Of a stretch of 64,000 nucleotides of DNA, positions 42,207 to 50,734 are shown piece after piece. The stretch comes from Loktanella gaetbuli (GTDB lineage: Bacteria; Pseudomonadota; Alphaproteobacteria; Rhodobacterales; Rhodobacteraceae): assembly GCF_020531945.1 (NCBI RefSeq), contig NZ_JAJATZ010000001.1:186001-250000 (forward strand), given 5' to 3'. Both the position numbers and the translations under genes were made by a program. Position 1 is the stretch's first letter. Each line of letters begins with the position of its first letter. The notes under the pieces were generated by a model that was not told where the DNA came from, did no database searches, and saw nothing but the letters and a program-made list of their open reading frames with translations.

Positions 42207-43469
42207 ATGCGCCGGGTCGTTGTTACGGGATTGGGACTTGTCACGCCGCTGGCCGATGGGGTCGAGGCCAGCTGGAGCCGCATTCTGGACGGGCAGTCCG
42301 GTGCTGGTCCGATCACCCAGTTTGATCCCACGGGGCTGACCACCACCTATGCCTGCGAGGTGCCGCGCGGTGATGGGACCGATGGCACGTTCAATGCTGA
42401 CGCCTACATGGAGCCGAAAGAGCAGCGCAAGGTCGATACATTCATCATGTTCGGCATCGCGGCCGCACAGCAGGCGATCGAAGATTCCGGCTGGGCACCG
42501 ACCGAGACAGAGGATCTGGAACGCACCGGCGTTCTGATCGGATCGGGGATCGGTGGTCTGAATTCCATCGCGAACACTGCGATCATGATGGAAGAAAAAG
42601 GTCCGCGCCGTGTGTCGCCGTTCTTTGTGCCGGGTGCCTTGATCAACCTGATTTCCGGGCAGGTCAGCATCCGTTACGGGTTCAAGGGACCGAACCATTC
42701 GGTCGTGACCGCCTGTTCGACAGGGGCGCACGCCATCGGCGACGCCAGCCGTCTGATCCAGTATGGGGATGCGGATGTGATGATCGCAGGTGGGGCCGAG
42801 GCCGCAATCTGCAAGATCGGTATCGCCGGTTTCAATGCCTGCAAGGCCTTGTCCACGGACCGTGCAGACGATCCGACCAAGGCGTCGCGTCCCTGGGACA
42901 AGGACCGTGACGGTTTTGTCATGGGCGAGGGTGCGGGTATCGTCGTGCTGGAAGAATACGAGCACGCCAAGGCGCGCGGTGCCAAGATCTATGCCGAGGT
43001 CAAGGGCTACGGTCTGTCGGGCGACGCGCATCACATCACTGCACCGCCCCCCGATCACGAAGGTGCAGAGCGTGCGATGCGTGCGGCCTGCCGGAATGCC
43101 GGGATCACGCCGCAGGACATCAATTATGTGAACGCGCATGGCACGTCGACCATGGCCGACACCATCGAACTGGGTGCCGTGGAACGTATGGTGGGGCCAG
43201 AAGCCGCCGCCAAACTGGTGATGTCGTCGACGAAATCCGCAACGGGTCACCTCCTGGGTGCCGCGGGTGCGATCGAGGCGATTTTCTCGATCCTGGCGAT
43301 CCGCGATCAAGTGGCTCCGCCAACGCTGAATCTGGATCAGGTCGACGCCGAGACGCAGGTTGATCTGTGCGCGAACGAAAAACGCCCCTGCAAGATCGAC
43401 ATTGCATTGTCGAATTCATTCGGGTTCGGCGGGACCAACGCAAGTCTGGTGTTGGGGAAGGTCGAATAA
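42207..43469 (+). CDS. fabF: 3-oxoacyl-ACP synthase II FabF
   Basis: The condensing enzyme of fatty-acid elongation, 420 residues. It opens MRRVVVTGLGLVTPLADGVE, with the active-site Cys in TACSTGAHAIGDA, the first His in NAHGTSTMADTIE and the second in SATGHLLGAAG. The ATG at 42207 follows AAAGGT; the frame is open earlier but only non-family residues are gained. mltG begins directly after its stop. Confidence 0.96.
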   Translation: MRRVVVTGLGLVTPLADGVEASWSRILDGQSGAGPITQFDPTGLTTTYACEVPRGDGTDGTFNADAYMEPKEQRKVDTFIMFGIAAAQQAIEDSGWAPTETEDLERTGVLIGSGIGGLNSIANTAIMMEEKGPRRVSPFFVPGALINLISGQVSIRYGFKGPNHSVVTACSTGAHAIGDASRLIQYGDADVMIAGGAEAAICKIGIAGFNACKALSTDRADDPTKASRPWDKDRDGFVMGEGAGIVVLEEYEHAKARGAKIYAEVKGYGLSGDAHHITAPPPDHEGAERAMRAACRNAGITPQDINYVNAHGTSTMADTIELGAVERMVGPEAAAKLVMSSTKSATGHLLGAAGAIEAIFSILAIRDQVAPPTLNLDQVDAETQVDLCANEKRPCKIDIALSNSFGFGGTNASLVLGKVE

Positions 43470-44630
43470 ATGTGGCGACACATCGCGTCCAACGCGCTGA
43501 CGTTCATGGTCGTGGCGCTGTTTGTCAGTGCAGGTGTCGTGGCGTGGGGCACGCAGCAGTACAGCAACCCCGGCCCATTGGCGCAGGGGATCTGTCTGCA
43601 GGTGCCGGGCGGGTCGAACATGCGGCGGGTCAGCGAGGACCTGGAGGCGCAAGGCGCAGTGAGTTCTGCCGCCATTTTCCGCATGGGCGCGGATTACACC
43701 GAAAAGGCATCCGAGCTGAAGGCGGGCAGTTTCCTGATTGCCGAGGGCGCATCGATGGCCGAGATCGTGGATACGGTGACGCGCGGCGGGGCCAGCACGT
43801 GCGGGACCGAGATCGTCTATCGTGTGGGTGTTCGGGTCAACGAGGTCCAGGTCCGGGAACTGGACCCTGTCACCGGTCGCTACGAGGAAGTTGCCGCATT
43901 CACGCCGGGCGAAGGTGAAGTGCCGTCTGAGTACACTGCGGTGCTGGATGCTGCGGACACGCGTCTGAGACTGGCCGTCGCCGAAGGCACGACCGCCTGG
44001 CAGGTGGTGCAGGCGCTGAATGCGATTGACGTGCTGGAAGGCCCCGTCGACGACATTCCGGCAGAAGGAAGTCTGGCACCTGACAGCTATGAATTTACCG
44101 CAGGCATGACGCGGGGCAGCATCATTGGCCGGATGACCGAGCGCCAAGAGAACATCCTGGCCGAAGCCTGGGCCGCGCGTGTCGATGGGCTGCCGTTGGA
44201 AACGCCGGAGGAGGCGCTGATCCTTGCGTCGTTGATCGAAAAGGAAACTGCAGTTGCTGACGAGCGTCGTCAGGTTGCAAGCGTTTTCGTCAATCGCCTG
44301 GAACGCGGCATGCGTCTGCAAACGGACCCGGCCGTCATCTATGGTGTCACGGAGGGGCGCAGCGTGCTTGAACGTGGCTTGCGCCGCAGCGAGTTGGATA
44401 CGCCGACGCCGTGGAATACCTACACGATCCCGGCCTTGCCGCCGACGCCCATTGCGAACCCCGGACGGGCAAGCATCGAGGCAGCACTTGACCCGGATAC
44501 GACGGACTACGTGTTCTTTGTTGCCGATGGCACGGGTGGGCATGCATTCGCGACCAACCTTGATGACCACAATCGCAATGTCGCAGCCTGGCGTGCGATC
44601 GAGGCGGAGCGTGCAGCCAACGACGGTTAA
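43470..44630 (+). CDS. mltG: Endolytic transglycosylase MltG
   Basis: An inner-membrane-anchored enzyme that cuts nascent glycan strands and sets their length. The 386 residues have an N-terminal anchor (NALTFMVVALFVSAGVVAWG), a LysM-like region near residues 35-100, and the YceG catalytic domain with the Glu in LIEKETAV. Late blocks RRSELDTPTPWNTY and LPPTPIANPG follow. In Rhodobacterales acpP-fabF-mltG sits immediately left of the GTA cluster, as here. It is presumably a host gene, but GTA release also needs wall cutting. Confidence 0.93.
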   Translation: MWRHIASNALTFMVVALFVSAGVVAWGTQQYSNPGPLAQGICLQVPGGSNMRRVSEDLEAQGAVSSAAIFRMGADYTEKASELKAGSFLIAEGASMAEIVDTVTRGGASTCGTEIVYRVGVRVNEVQVRELDPVTGRYEEVAAFTPGEGEVPSEYTAVLDAADTRLRLAVAEGTTAWQVVQALNAIDVLEGPVDDIPAEGSLAPDSYEFTAGMTRGSIIGRMTERQENILAEAWAARVDGLPLETPEEALILASLIEKETAVADERRQVASVFVNRLERGMRLQTDPAVIYGVTEGRSVLERGLRRSELDTPTPWNTYTIPALPPTPIANPGRASIEAALDPDTTDYVFFVADGTGGHAFATNLDDHNRNVAAWRAIEAERAANDG

Positions 44631-44698
44631 GGACGGTCGCCTAACCAGCCATTAGGGGCTGCGGGCTGTCAGAGTGCTGTATTTATTGTAAAATTAAT

Positions 44699-44725
44699 GG
44701 CTCGCCTTCTAGCTGGAGGCGGGCC
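44699..44725 (+). terminator. Likely terminator between mltG and the GTA cluster
   Basis: An 11-bp stem with two G-U pairs (GGCTCGCCTTC and GGAGGCGGGCC) around a five-base loop, followed by GATTTTATT. It separates mltG (stop at 44630) from the GTA g1 start (44807). The GTA promoter could lie on either side; the A+T-rich stretch at 44681-44700 is one candidate. Confidence 0.6.
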
Positions 44726-44806
44726 GATTTTATTCTGACGTGCCGGTTGCGCCGTCATGCTGCCGATTGTCGGAATGGCTTGGCCAGACCTGATTGGCGG
44801 AACAAG

Positions 44807-45151
44807 ATGATTATTAAAGACGACCCGGAAGGGCACGGGCGTGCTGCGGCACTGTCCCGACAGCACGAAATTGCAGGGCTATATGCGACGCTGCGCGCCG
44901 CGATCCTGAAAGAAATCAAAACACTTGGTGCGTCTGACGGAGCCCCGCCGAAACTGTTGATTGGTAAAATCGGCGAGTTGTCGGCGGCCCATCTGATCCT
45001 ACTGAAAGCAGAGGAGGCATTTCGTGAGAAATACGCCCAAGACGATGCGACGATCCTCGACTACGACACATTGCGCGACGAGATCGGGTGCGCACTTGAT
45101 CGCATCAGGGCCAGCCTCGCAACAGAAGGCGTTTCTGACGGAGCTGAGTGA
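44807..45151 (+). CDS. g1: GTA protein g1 (putative small terminase)
   Basis: The first gene of the GTA cluster, 114 residues. It is mostly helical and acidic (GHGRAAALSRQHEIAGLYAT, LDYDTLRDEIGCALDRI). In R. capsulatus g1 is the proposed small terminase (TerS), which selects DNA loosely and so allows packaging of any host DNA. The ATG at 44807 gives MIIKDDPEGHGR and follows GGCGGA. An ATG 20 codons upstream has no family match. The g2 start overlaps its 3' end. Confidence 0.75.
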   Translation: MIIKDDPEGHGRAAALSRQHEIAGLYATLRAAILKEIKTLGASDGAPPKLLIGKIGELSAAHLILLKAEEAFREKYAQDDATILDYDTLRDEIGCALDRIRASLATEGVSDGAE

Positions 45152-46421
45152 CAACTCTGTTGCCGGACTGCCGTATCTGTTCGATTTCTGGGCGATGGCG
45201 CATCAGGTTCCCCCCGATGGTGACTGGCGGGCATGGGTTGTGCTGGGTGGTCGTGGGGCGGGCAAGACACGGGCGGGTGCCGAGTGGGTCCGGGCGATGG
45301 CAGAGGGGCCCAGACCGTTAACCCGTGGCCGTGCACGGCGGATTGCGATCATCGGTGAGACCTACGATCAGGCACGCGAGGTCATGGTCATGGGGGATAG
45401 CGGTATCGTTGCCTGTTCCCCCGATGACCGGGGGCCGGAGTGGATTGCGGGGCGCAAACTGTTGCGCTGGCCAAACGGGGCCGAAGCGCAGGTGTTTTCG
45501 GCATTCGACCCCGAGGCGCTGCGCGGCCCGCAATTTGATGCTGTCTGGGCCGATGAGGTTGCCAAATGGAAAAACGGCAGTGCCACCTGGGACATGGTGG
45601 AATTTGGTCTGCGGCTTGGGTCTTGCCCACAGGCGGTGGTTACGACGACGCCGCGCAATGCGCCTGTGCTGAAAGAAATGCTGGCTCGGTCCAGTACCGT
45701 GGTTACCCATGCGACGACGTTTGACAATGCGGCGAACCTCGCGCCGTCGTTTCTGGCAGAGGTCCGGCGGCGCTATGGCGGCACCCGGCTGGGGCGTCAG
45801 GAGTTGGACGGCGTATTGCTGGATGATGCCGAGGGCGCGCTGTGGACAACGGCGCAACTGGACGGGCTGATCCGCAAGGACATTGAAAGTCTGGAGCGCA
45901 TTGTCGTTGCCGTCGATCCACCGGTCACAGGACACAAGGGGTCTGATGCCTGCGGGATTATCGTGGCGGGTGTCGTCTGCAAGGGTCCTCCGCATGCCTG
46001 GCGCGGCTATGTGCTGGAGGATGCCAGTGTGCAGGCGGCGCGACCGCTGGATTGGGCCAAGGCTGCTGTTGCGGCCTACCGTCGGCATGGCGCGGACCGG
46101 CTGGTGGCCGAGGTCAATCAAGGGGGCGATATGGTCGAAACCATCGTGCGCCAGATTGATCCGCTGATTTCCTACCGCGGTGTGAATGCCCGTCGAGGCA
46201 AGATCGCGAGGGCTGAACCGGTGGCCGCGCTCTATGAGCAGATGCGCATCAAGCATGCGCGCGGGTTGGGTGAACTGGAAGACCAGATGTGTCTGATGAC
46301 GCGGGCTGGTTTCGTGGGGCAGGGATCGCCGGACCGCGTCGATGCGCTGGTGTGGGCCATGCATGAGCTGATGATCGCACCGGCCAAGGCATGGCAGGCG
46401 CCGCGCCTGCGTCGGTTGTGA
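45096..46421 (+). CDS. g2: GTA large terminase (g2)
   Basis: The DNA-packaging motor ATPase and nuclease, about 441 residues. Walker A is GGRGAGKTRAGAEW, Walker B is FDAVWADEVAKW, and the nuclease domain begins VVAVDPPVTGHKGSDACG. The start is uncertain. TTG at 45096 keeps the family-like LPYLFDFWAMAHQVPP. GTG at 45024 follows AGGAGG but adds Arg/Thr-rich residues that look like out-of-frame g1. ATG at 45195 would cut into the conserved start. Overlap with g1 is usual in this cluster. Confidence 0.9.
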   Translation: MIASGPASQQKAFLTELSDNSVAGLPYLFDFWAMAHQVPPDGDWRAWVVLGGRGAGKTRAGAEWVRAMAEGPRPLTRGRARRIAIIGETYDQAREVMVMGDSGIVACSPDDRGPEWIAGRKLLRWPNGAEAQVFSAFDPEALRGPQFDAVWADEVAKWKNGSATWDMVEFGLRLGSCPQAVVTTTPRNAPVLKEMLARSSTVVTHATTFDNAANLAPSFLAEVRRRYGGTRLGRQELDGVLLDDAEGALWTTAQLDGLIRKDIESLERIVVAVDPPVTGHKGSDACGIIVAGVVCKGPPHAWRGYVLEDASVQAARPLDWAKAAVAAYRRHGADRLVAEVNQGGDMVETIVRQIDPLISYRGVNARRGKIARAEPVAALYEQMRIKHARGLGELEDQMCLMTRAGFVGQGSPDRVDALVWAMHELMIAPAKAWQAPRLRRL

Positions 46422-46521
46422 GGTGTTGCGCAGACAGCGCGCGGTGCAATCGGTACTTGGCAAGGTTTCGGGTTCAGAACGTTTTTCCAAGGACAGTCAG
46501 TCCGTCCCCGAGGAGTGCGAG

Positions 46522-47691
46522 ATGTTTGAATTCTGGAACAAGGCGGCCAAGCCTGCGGCCACCGAGGTCAAGGCCTCGGCCACGGGGAAGGTCGTCAGCT
46601 GGGCGACGCAGGGTCGTGTTGCCTGGAGCGCGCGGGACAACGCATCGCTGACCCGGGCGGGATTTGCGTCGAACCCGATCGGTTTTCGCGCGGTCAAACT
46701 GATTGCAGAAGCCGCTGCCGCACTGCCGTTGGTTACGCAGGACCGCCTGCAACGCTACGATGCCCACCCCGTGCAGACGCTGATCAATCGCCCCAACGCA
46801 GCACAGGGGCGGGCCGAGCTGCTGGAGGCGCTCTATGGTCAGTTGTTGTTGACGGGGGATGCCTATCTGGAGGCGGTGGGAAACGGTGGGCTGCCGGTCG
46901 AACTGCATGTCTTGCGGTCGGATCGCATGCGTCTGGTGCCGGGGGGCAATGGCTGGGCCGAGGCCTATGAATATGCAGTCGGTGCCAACAAGCACAGGTT
47001 TGCCGTCGGGCCCGAAGGATCGGCGATCTGTCATATCAAGAGTTTTCACCCGCAGGATGACCACTATGGTTTCAGTCCGATGCAGGCGGCCGCCAATGCC
47101 ATTGATGTGCACAACGCGGCCTCTGCCTGGTCCAAGGCTCTGCTGGATAACGCGGCGCGTCCGTCCGGTGCCATCGTCTACAAGGGCGGAGACGGCCAGT
47201 CGCAGCTGAGCCAGGATCAGTACAACCGGTTGGTCGACGAGATGGAGCATCAGCATCAGGGCGCGCGCAACGCGGGCAGGCCGATGTTGCTGGAAGGCGG
47301 GCTGGACTGGAAGCCGATGGGATTTTCCCCGTCCGACATGGAATTCCAAAAGACCAAGGAGGCCGCCGCGCGCGAGATATCGGTCGCGTTTGGCGTGCCA
47401 CCCATGCTGCTGGGCATTCCGGGCGATGCGACCTACGCCAATTATCAAGAGGCCAATCGTGCCTTTTATCGGTTGACGGTTCTGCCATTGGCGATGCGGG
47501 TGACGAGTGCCATTGCCGACTGGCTGTCGGATTTTACGGCGGAACGGTTGGATTTGCGGCCCGATCTGGATCAGGTGCCTGCACTGGCCGCCGAACGCGA
47601 CGCCCATTGGCGGCGGGTGACAGAGGCCGCATTCCTGACCAACGCTGAAAAACGCAGTCTCTTGGGCTTGCCCGCGCAGGATGTCGAATGA
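46522..47691 (+). CDS. g3: GTA portal protein (g3)
   Basis: An HK97-type portal forming the ring through which DNA enters the capsid. The 389 residues include NPIGFRAVKLIAEAAAALPL near residue 50, DAYLEAVGNGGLPVELHVLR, and the diagnostic FGVPPMLLGIPGDATYANYQ. The ATG at 46522 follows GAGGAG. The frame is open for 33 codons upstream without family resemblance. It overlaps the g3.5 ATG by 4 bases. Confidence 0.93.
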   Translation: MFEFWNKAAKPAATEVKASATGKVVSWATQGRVAWSARDNASLTRAGFASNPIGFRAVKLIAEAAAALPLVTQDRLQRYDAHPVQTLINRPNAAQGRAELLEALYGQLLLTGDAYLEAVGNGGLPVELHVLRSDRMRLVPGGNGWAEAYEYAVGANKHRFAVGPEGSAICHIKSFHPQDDHYGFSPMQAAANAIDVHNAASAWSKALLDNAARPSGAIVYKGGDGQSQLSQDQYNRLVDEMEHQHQGARNAGRPMLLEGGLDWKPMGFSPSDMEFQKTKEAAAREISVAFGVPPMLLGIPGDATYANYQEANRAFYRLTVLPLAMRVTSAIADWLSDFTAERLDLRPDLDQVPALAAERDAHWRRVTEAAFLTNAEKRSLLGLPAQDVE

Positions 47692-47897
47692 TGCCGGACA
47701 AGGTCGTCACGCTGAAGAACCGCGTCGTTCAACCCGTTTTGCCGCAGGCGGCGGATGTCTGGCACGCTCAAATCAACCAGCGTCTGGCTGCAATCGAGCG
47801 GATGCTGCGCCGTTTGGAATGGCAGATCTGGGCGCTGTGCTGTGGTGCAATGGCCGTGCTGGGTCTGCACGTGGCGCAATTCCTGCCGGTCCATTGA
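47688..47897 (+). CDS. GTA small protein g3.5
   Basis: A 69-residue protein with a basic N-terminus and a hydrophobic C-terminal helix (WALCCGAMAVLGLHVAQFL), so probably membrane-anchored. It occupies the position of g3.5 between the portal and protease genes of R. capsulatus. ATG overlaps the g3 stop in ATGATG. Function is unknown. Confidence 0.7.
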   Translation: MMPDKVVTLKNRVVQPVLPQAADVWHAQINQRLAAIERMLRRLEWQIWALCCGAMAVLGLHVAQFLPVH

Positions 47898-47923
47898 AAC
47901 AGCCCCCTGAAAGGGAGAAACGA

Positions 47924-48466
47924 ATGACACTGGAACACAAATTCTGCCCGCCGCAAGCCAGGCTGGAGGTGGCGGACGGTTGCGAGATTTCGGGATATGC
48001 ATCCTTGTTCGAACAAGCGGACCAAGGTGGCGACCGTGTCTTGCGTGGTGCCTATCGTGCCTCCTTGGAAAAGGTCGCAGCCTCGGGGAACCGGATCAAG
48101 ATGCTGTGGCAACACGACCCGATGCAGCCGATTGGCGTCTGGGACGAGATCCGGGAGGACGCGCACGGGCTGCATGTCAAGGGACGCATTCTGCGGGACG
48201 TGGCGCGCGGGCGCGAGGCTGCGGCGTTAATTGATGCGGGCGCCATTGACGGGCTGTCGATCGGGTATCGCACGGTGAGGGCCAGCAAGACGGCGGACGG
48301 CGGTCGGAACCTGGCCGAGCTGGAGTTGTGGGAGGTATCCCTTGTGACCTTTCCGATGCTGCAGGACGCGCGCGTTGGCGCAAAGTCCGACGATCCCGCC
48401 GACACTACGTTGCGCGTGCTGACGACCCCCTTTGTCGACGCGCGTGAGGCGCTACGCCGGGACTGA
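47924..48466 (+). CDS. g4: GTA prohead protease (g4)
   Basis: An HK97-family (U35) prohead protease that trims the capsid N-terminus during maturation. The 180 residues show EISGYASLFEQADQGGDRVL, the His of MLWQHDPMQPIG, the Ser of IDGLSIGYRTVRA and ELWEVSLVTFPML. The ATG at 47924 follows AAGGGAG. The frame is open earlier but antisense-like. Its normal substrate, g5, is interrupted here. Confidence 0.93.
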   Translation: MTLEHKFCPPQARLEVADGCEISGYASLFEQADQGGDRVLRGAYRASLEKVAASGNRIKMLWQHDPMQPIGVWDEIREDAHGLHVKGRILRDVARGREAAALIDAGAIDGLSIGYRTVRASKTADGGRNLAELELWEVSLVTFPMLQDARVGAKSDDPADTTLRVLTTPFVDAREALRRD

Positions 48467-48500
48467 TCCCGGCACAGACACTGACCAGAAAGGACCAGAC

Positions 48501-49682
48501 ATGGACAAAACCGAGGTGCCGCCTCGGACCGGGAAAGATCTGTCTCCGGCCGAGGACCTGCGGATCGCGATTGGCGATTTCGTGGCGGAATTCAAAACCT
48601 TTTCAACCGGCGTTCACGCCACTTTGCAAAAACAGGAAGACCGTATGAACAAGCTTGATCGCAAATCAATGATGGCACAGCGGCCGGCACTGGCAACGGC
48701 TGCGGCAGAGGACGCGCCACATCAAAAGGCCTTTGCCGCGTATCTGCGGTCCGGGGACGATGACGGATTGCGCGGTCTGACACTGGAAGGCAAGGGCATG
48801 AGCACTGCCGTTGCTGCCGACGGTGGCTATCTGGTGGACCCGCAGACAGCCGACACGATCCGGAGCACGCTGAGCGCGACAGCCTCGATCCGTGCGATCG
48901 CCAATATCGTGAATGTCGATGCCACCTCCTTTGATGTGTTGATCGATCACACCGAGATGGGGGCGGGTTGGGCCACCGAGAGTGACCCCACAACCGAGAC
49001 CGACGCGCCGCAGATCGATCGCATCACCATTCCGTTGCACGAGCTGTCGGCCTTGCCCAAAGCGTCGCAGCGTCTGCTGGATGACAGCGCTTTTGATATC
49101 GAGGGCTAGCTGGCGCAGCGTATCGCGGACAAGTTCGCACGGTCCGAGGCGGCCGCCTTTGTCAACGGTGACGGTATCGACAAGCCGCGTGGCATCCTGG
49201 CCTATCCGTCGGTCGATAACGTGCTGTGGCAGTGGGGCAACCTGGGCTATGTGCCGACCGGCGTTGACGGATCCCTGGGCGATGCGGATGCCATCATCGA
49301 CCTGGTCTACGCGTTGGGGGCCGAATATCGCGCGGGCGCTGCGTTCGTGATGAATTCGCGCACGGCGGGCATGGTGCGCAAGCTGAAGGACGCGGATGGG
49401 CGTTTCCTGTGGTCCGACGGTTTGGCCAGCGGCGAGCCGGCCCGTCTGATGGGCTATCCTGTCCTGATTGCTGAGGACATGCCGGATGCCGGCAGTGGTA
49501 CGACGCCAATCGCGTTCGGCGATTTTGGCGCTGGCTATACCGTGGCGGAACGTCCCGACCTGCGCGTGCTGCGCGACCCGTTTTCGGCCAAACCGCATGT
49601 ACTGTTCTACGCCACTAAGCGCGTGGGTGGCGGCGTGAGCGATTTTGCCGCGATCAAGCTGCTGAAGTTCGCCACCAGCTGA
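48501..49682 (+). pseudogene. g5: GTA major capsid protein (g5), interrupted by an in-frame amber codon
   Basis: An HK97-fold major capsid gene of 394 codons. TAG at 49107-49109 is codon 203, after SQRLLDDSAFDIEG and before LAQRIADKFARSEAAAFVNG. The same frame continues with family-like sequence to the stop at 49682, so no frameshift is involved. Homologues as remembered have Trp here (TGG), one G-to-A change away. The first half has the N-terminal scaffold segment and a STAVAADGGYLVDPQTADTI block; the second has YALGAEYRAGAAFVMNSRTA. A 202-residue product would lack half of the fold. Alternatives are read-through or a base-call error. ATG at 48501 follows AAAGGA. Confidence 0.88.
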
Positions 49683-49688
49683 TCCTGA

Positions 49689-49716
49689 CGGTGCGACGAC
49701 CTGCGTCGTCGCACCG
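49689..49716 (+). other. Strong hairpin between GTA g5 and g6
   Basis: CGGTGCGACGAC-CTGC-GTCGTCGCACCG is a perfect 12-bp stem with a four-base loop, starting 7 bases after the g5 stop. No T run follows, so it is more likely an RNA-stability or attenuation element favouring capsid over tail proteins than a full terminator. The 117-base gap is the longest within the otherwise tightly packed cluster. Confidence 0.65.
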
Positions 49717-49799
49717 GCCTTGGGCGCGTTTCAGATCCTGCCTGCGCCGCGTCCCGACCCAATTCCATGATGCGCCAGATGATGACCGGAGACCCATCC

Positions 49800-50399
49800 A
49801 TGATGTTAGTCGAGTTGACCAGCGTGCCCACGGCCTCACTGCCGATTGCGGCCCTCAAGGCGCATCTGCGGCTGGGGTCGGGTTTTGAGAATGACGATGC
49901 CCACGACACGGATCTGGAAACCTATCTGCGTGCGGCCCTTGCGGCCATCGAGGCGCGCACCGGCAAGATATTGATCGAGCGTGAATTCCGTTGGGAGTTG
50001 CATGAATGGCGTGATCAAGTGCGCCAGCCTCTGCCGTTGGCACCCGTCAATGCAATCGTCAGCGTCACCCGATTTGGGGTTGCGACACCACCCGAGGAGG
50101 TGGCGCGCACGCGATATGCGCTGGCGAGTGATTTGCAGCGTCCGACCTTGTATGCGACCGGGGCTGCCTTGCCACGAGTGCCGCTCGGCGGCCGGATTGA
50201 AATTGTTCTGATGGCGGGATTCGGACCGGAATGGACGGACCTGCCCGCGGATCTGGGGCAGGCGGTCATGCTGCTGGCTGCGCATTTCTACGAATACCGG
50301 ATCGGTGGCGATGCGCGTGACACGTCTTTGCCGCAGGGTGTTGCAGCGTTGATTGAACGCTATCGCACTGTTCGGCTTTTCATGGGGGGGCGGACATGA
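49800..50399 (+). CDS. g6: GTA head-tail connector (g6)
   Basis: A 199-residue protein of the phage gp6/HK97 adaptor type that docks under the portal. The N-terminal half is helical (LPIAALKAHLRLGSGFENDD, LETYLRAALAAIEARTGKIL), and WELHEWRDQVRQPLPLAPVN is typical of the family. Start at 49800 (or 49803) follows CCGGAGA. An upstream ATG at 49767 gives Met-rich sequence without family match. The last four bases overlap g7. Confidence 0.88.
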   Translation: MMLVELTSVPTASLPIAALKAHLRLGSGFENDDAHDTDLETYLRAALAAIEARTGKILIEREFRWELHEWRDQVRQPLPLAPVNAIVSVTRFGVATPPEEVARTRYALASDLQRPTLYATGAALPRVPLGGRIEIVLMAGFGPEWTDLPADLGQAVMLLAAHFYEYRIGGDARDTSLPQGVAALIERYRTVRLFMGGRT

Positions 50400-50734
50400 A
50401 GCTGCCTGTTCTGAACCGTGCGCTGACATTGGAAGCGCCTGTCGCCATTCCGGACGGATCTGGCGGGACGGTCACTGACTGGGCCGCGCGGGGCCTATTG
50501 TGGGCGGACATCAAGGCGGGTTCCGGCGCTGTCCGGTTCCAGGGCGAAGCGCGGCTAAGCCGTGTGCCCCTGACCATCACGGTCCGCGCCGCTGCCGTGG
50601 GTGACGATGCACGCCCCGTGGCCGGGCAGCGGTTTCGCGAGGGGGCACGGATATTCGCCATTCTGGCGGTGACGGAACGCGATGGCGCGGGGCGCTATCT
50701 GACGTGCCGCGCCCAAGAGGAGGTCGCGGCATGA
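50396..50734 (+). CDS. g7: GTA head closure protein (g7)
   Basis: A 112-residue beta-rich protein of the head-tail joining (SPP1 gp16-like) family: VLNRALTLEAPVAIPDGSGG, SRVPLTITVRAAAVGDDARP and QRFREGARIFAILAVTE. It joins the connector to the tail. It overlaps g6 and g8 by 4 bases at both ends, so translation is coupled. Confidence 0.87.
   Translation: MKLPVLNRALTLEAPVAIPDGSGGTVTDWAARGLLWADIKAGSGAVRFQGEARLSRVPLTITVRAAAVGDDARPVAGQRFREGARIFAILAVTERDGAGRYLTCRAQEEVAA

Noticed and set aside
49107..49109. Pyrrolysine insertion at the capsid amber codon
   Set aside because: No pylS, pylT or related genes are in the window. The MttB-family enzyme nearby has no internal amber codon, and the organism type does not normally carry pyrrolysine machinery.
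48501..49109. A short functional capsid form, with the stop as a programmed end
   Set aside because: The stop falls inside the HK97 fold, between segments that relatives carry as one chain, so a 202-residue form is unlikely to assemble. Read-through remains possible and is kept as a finding.
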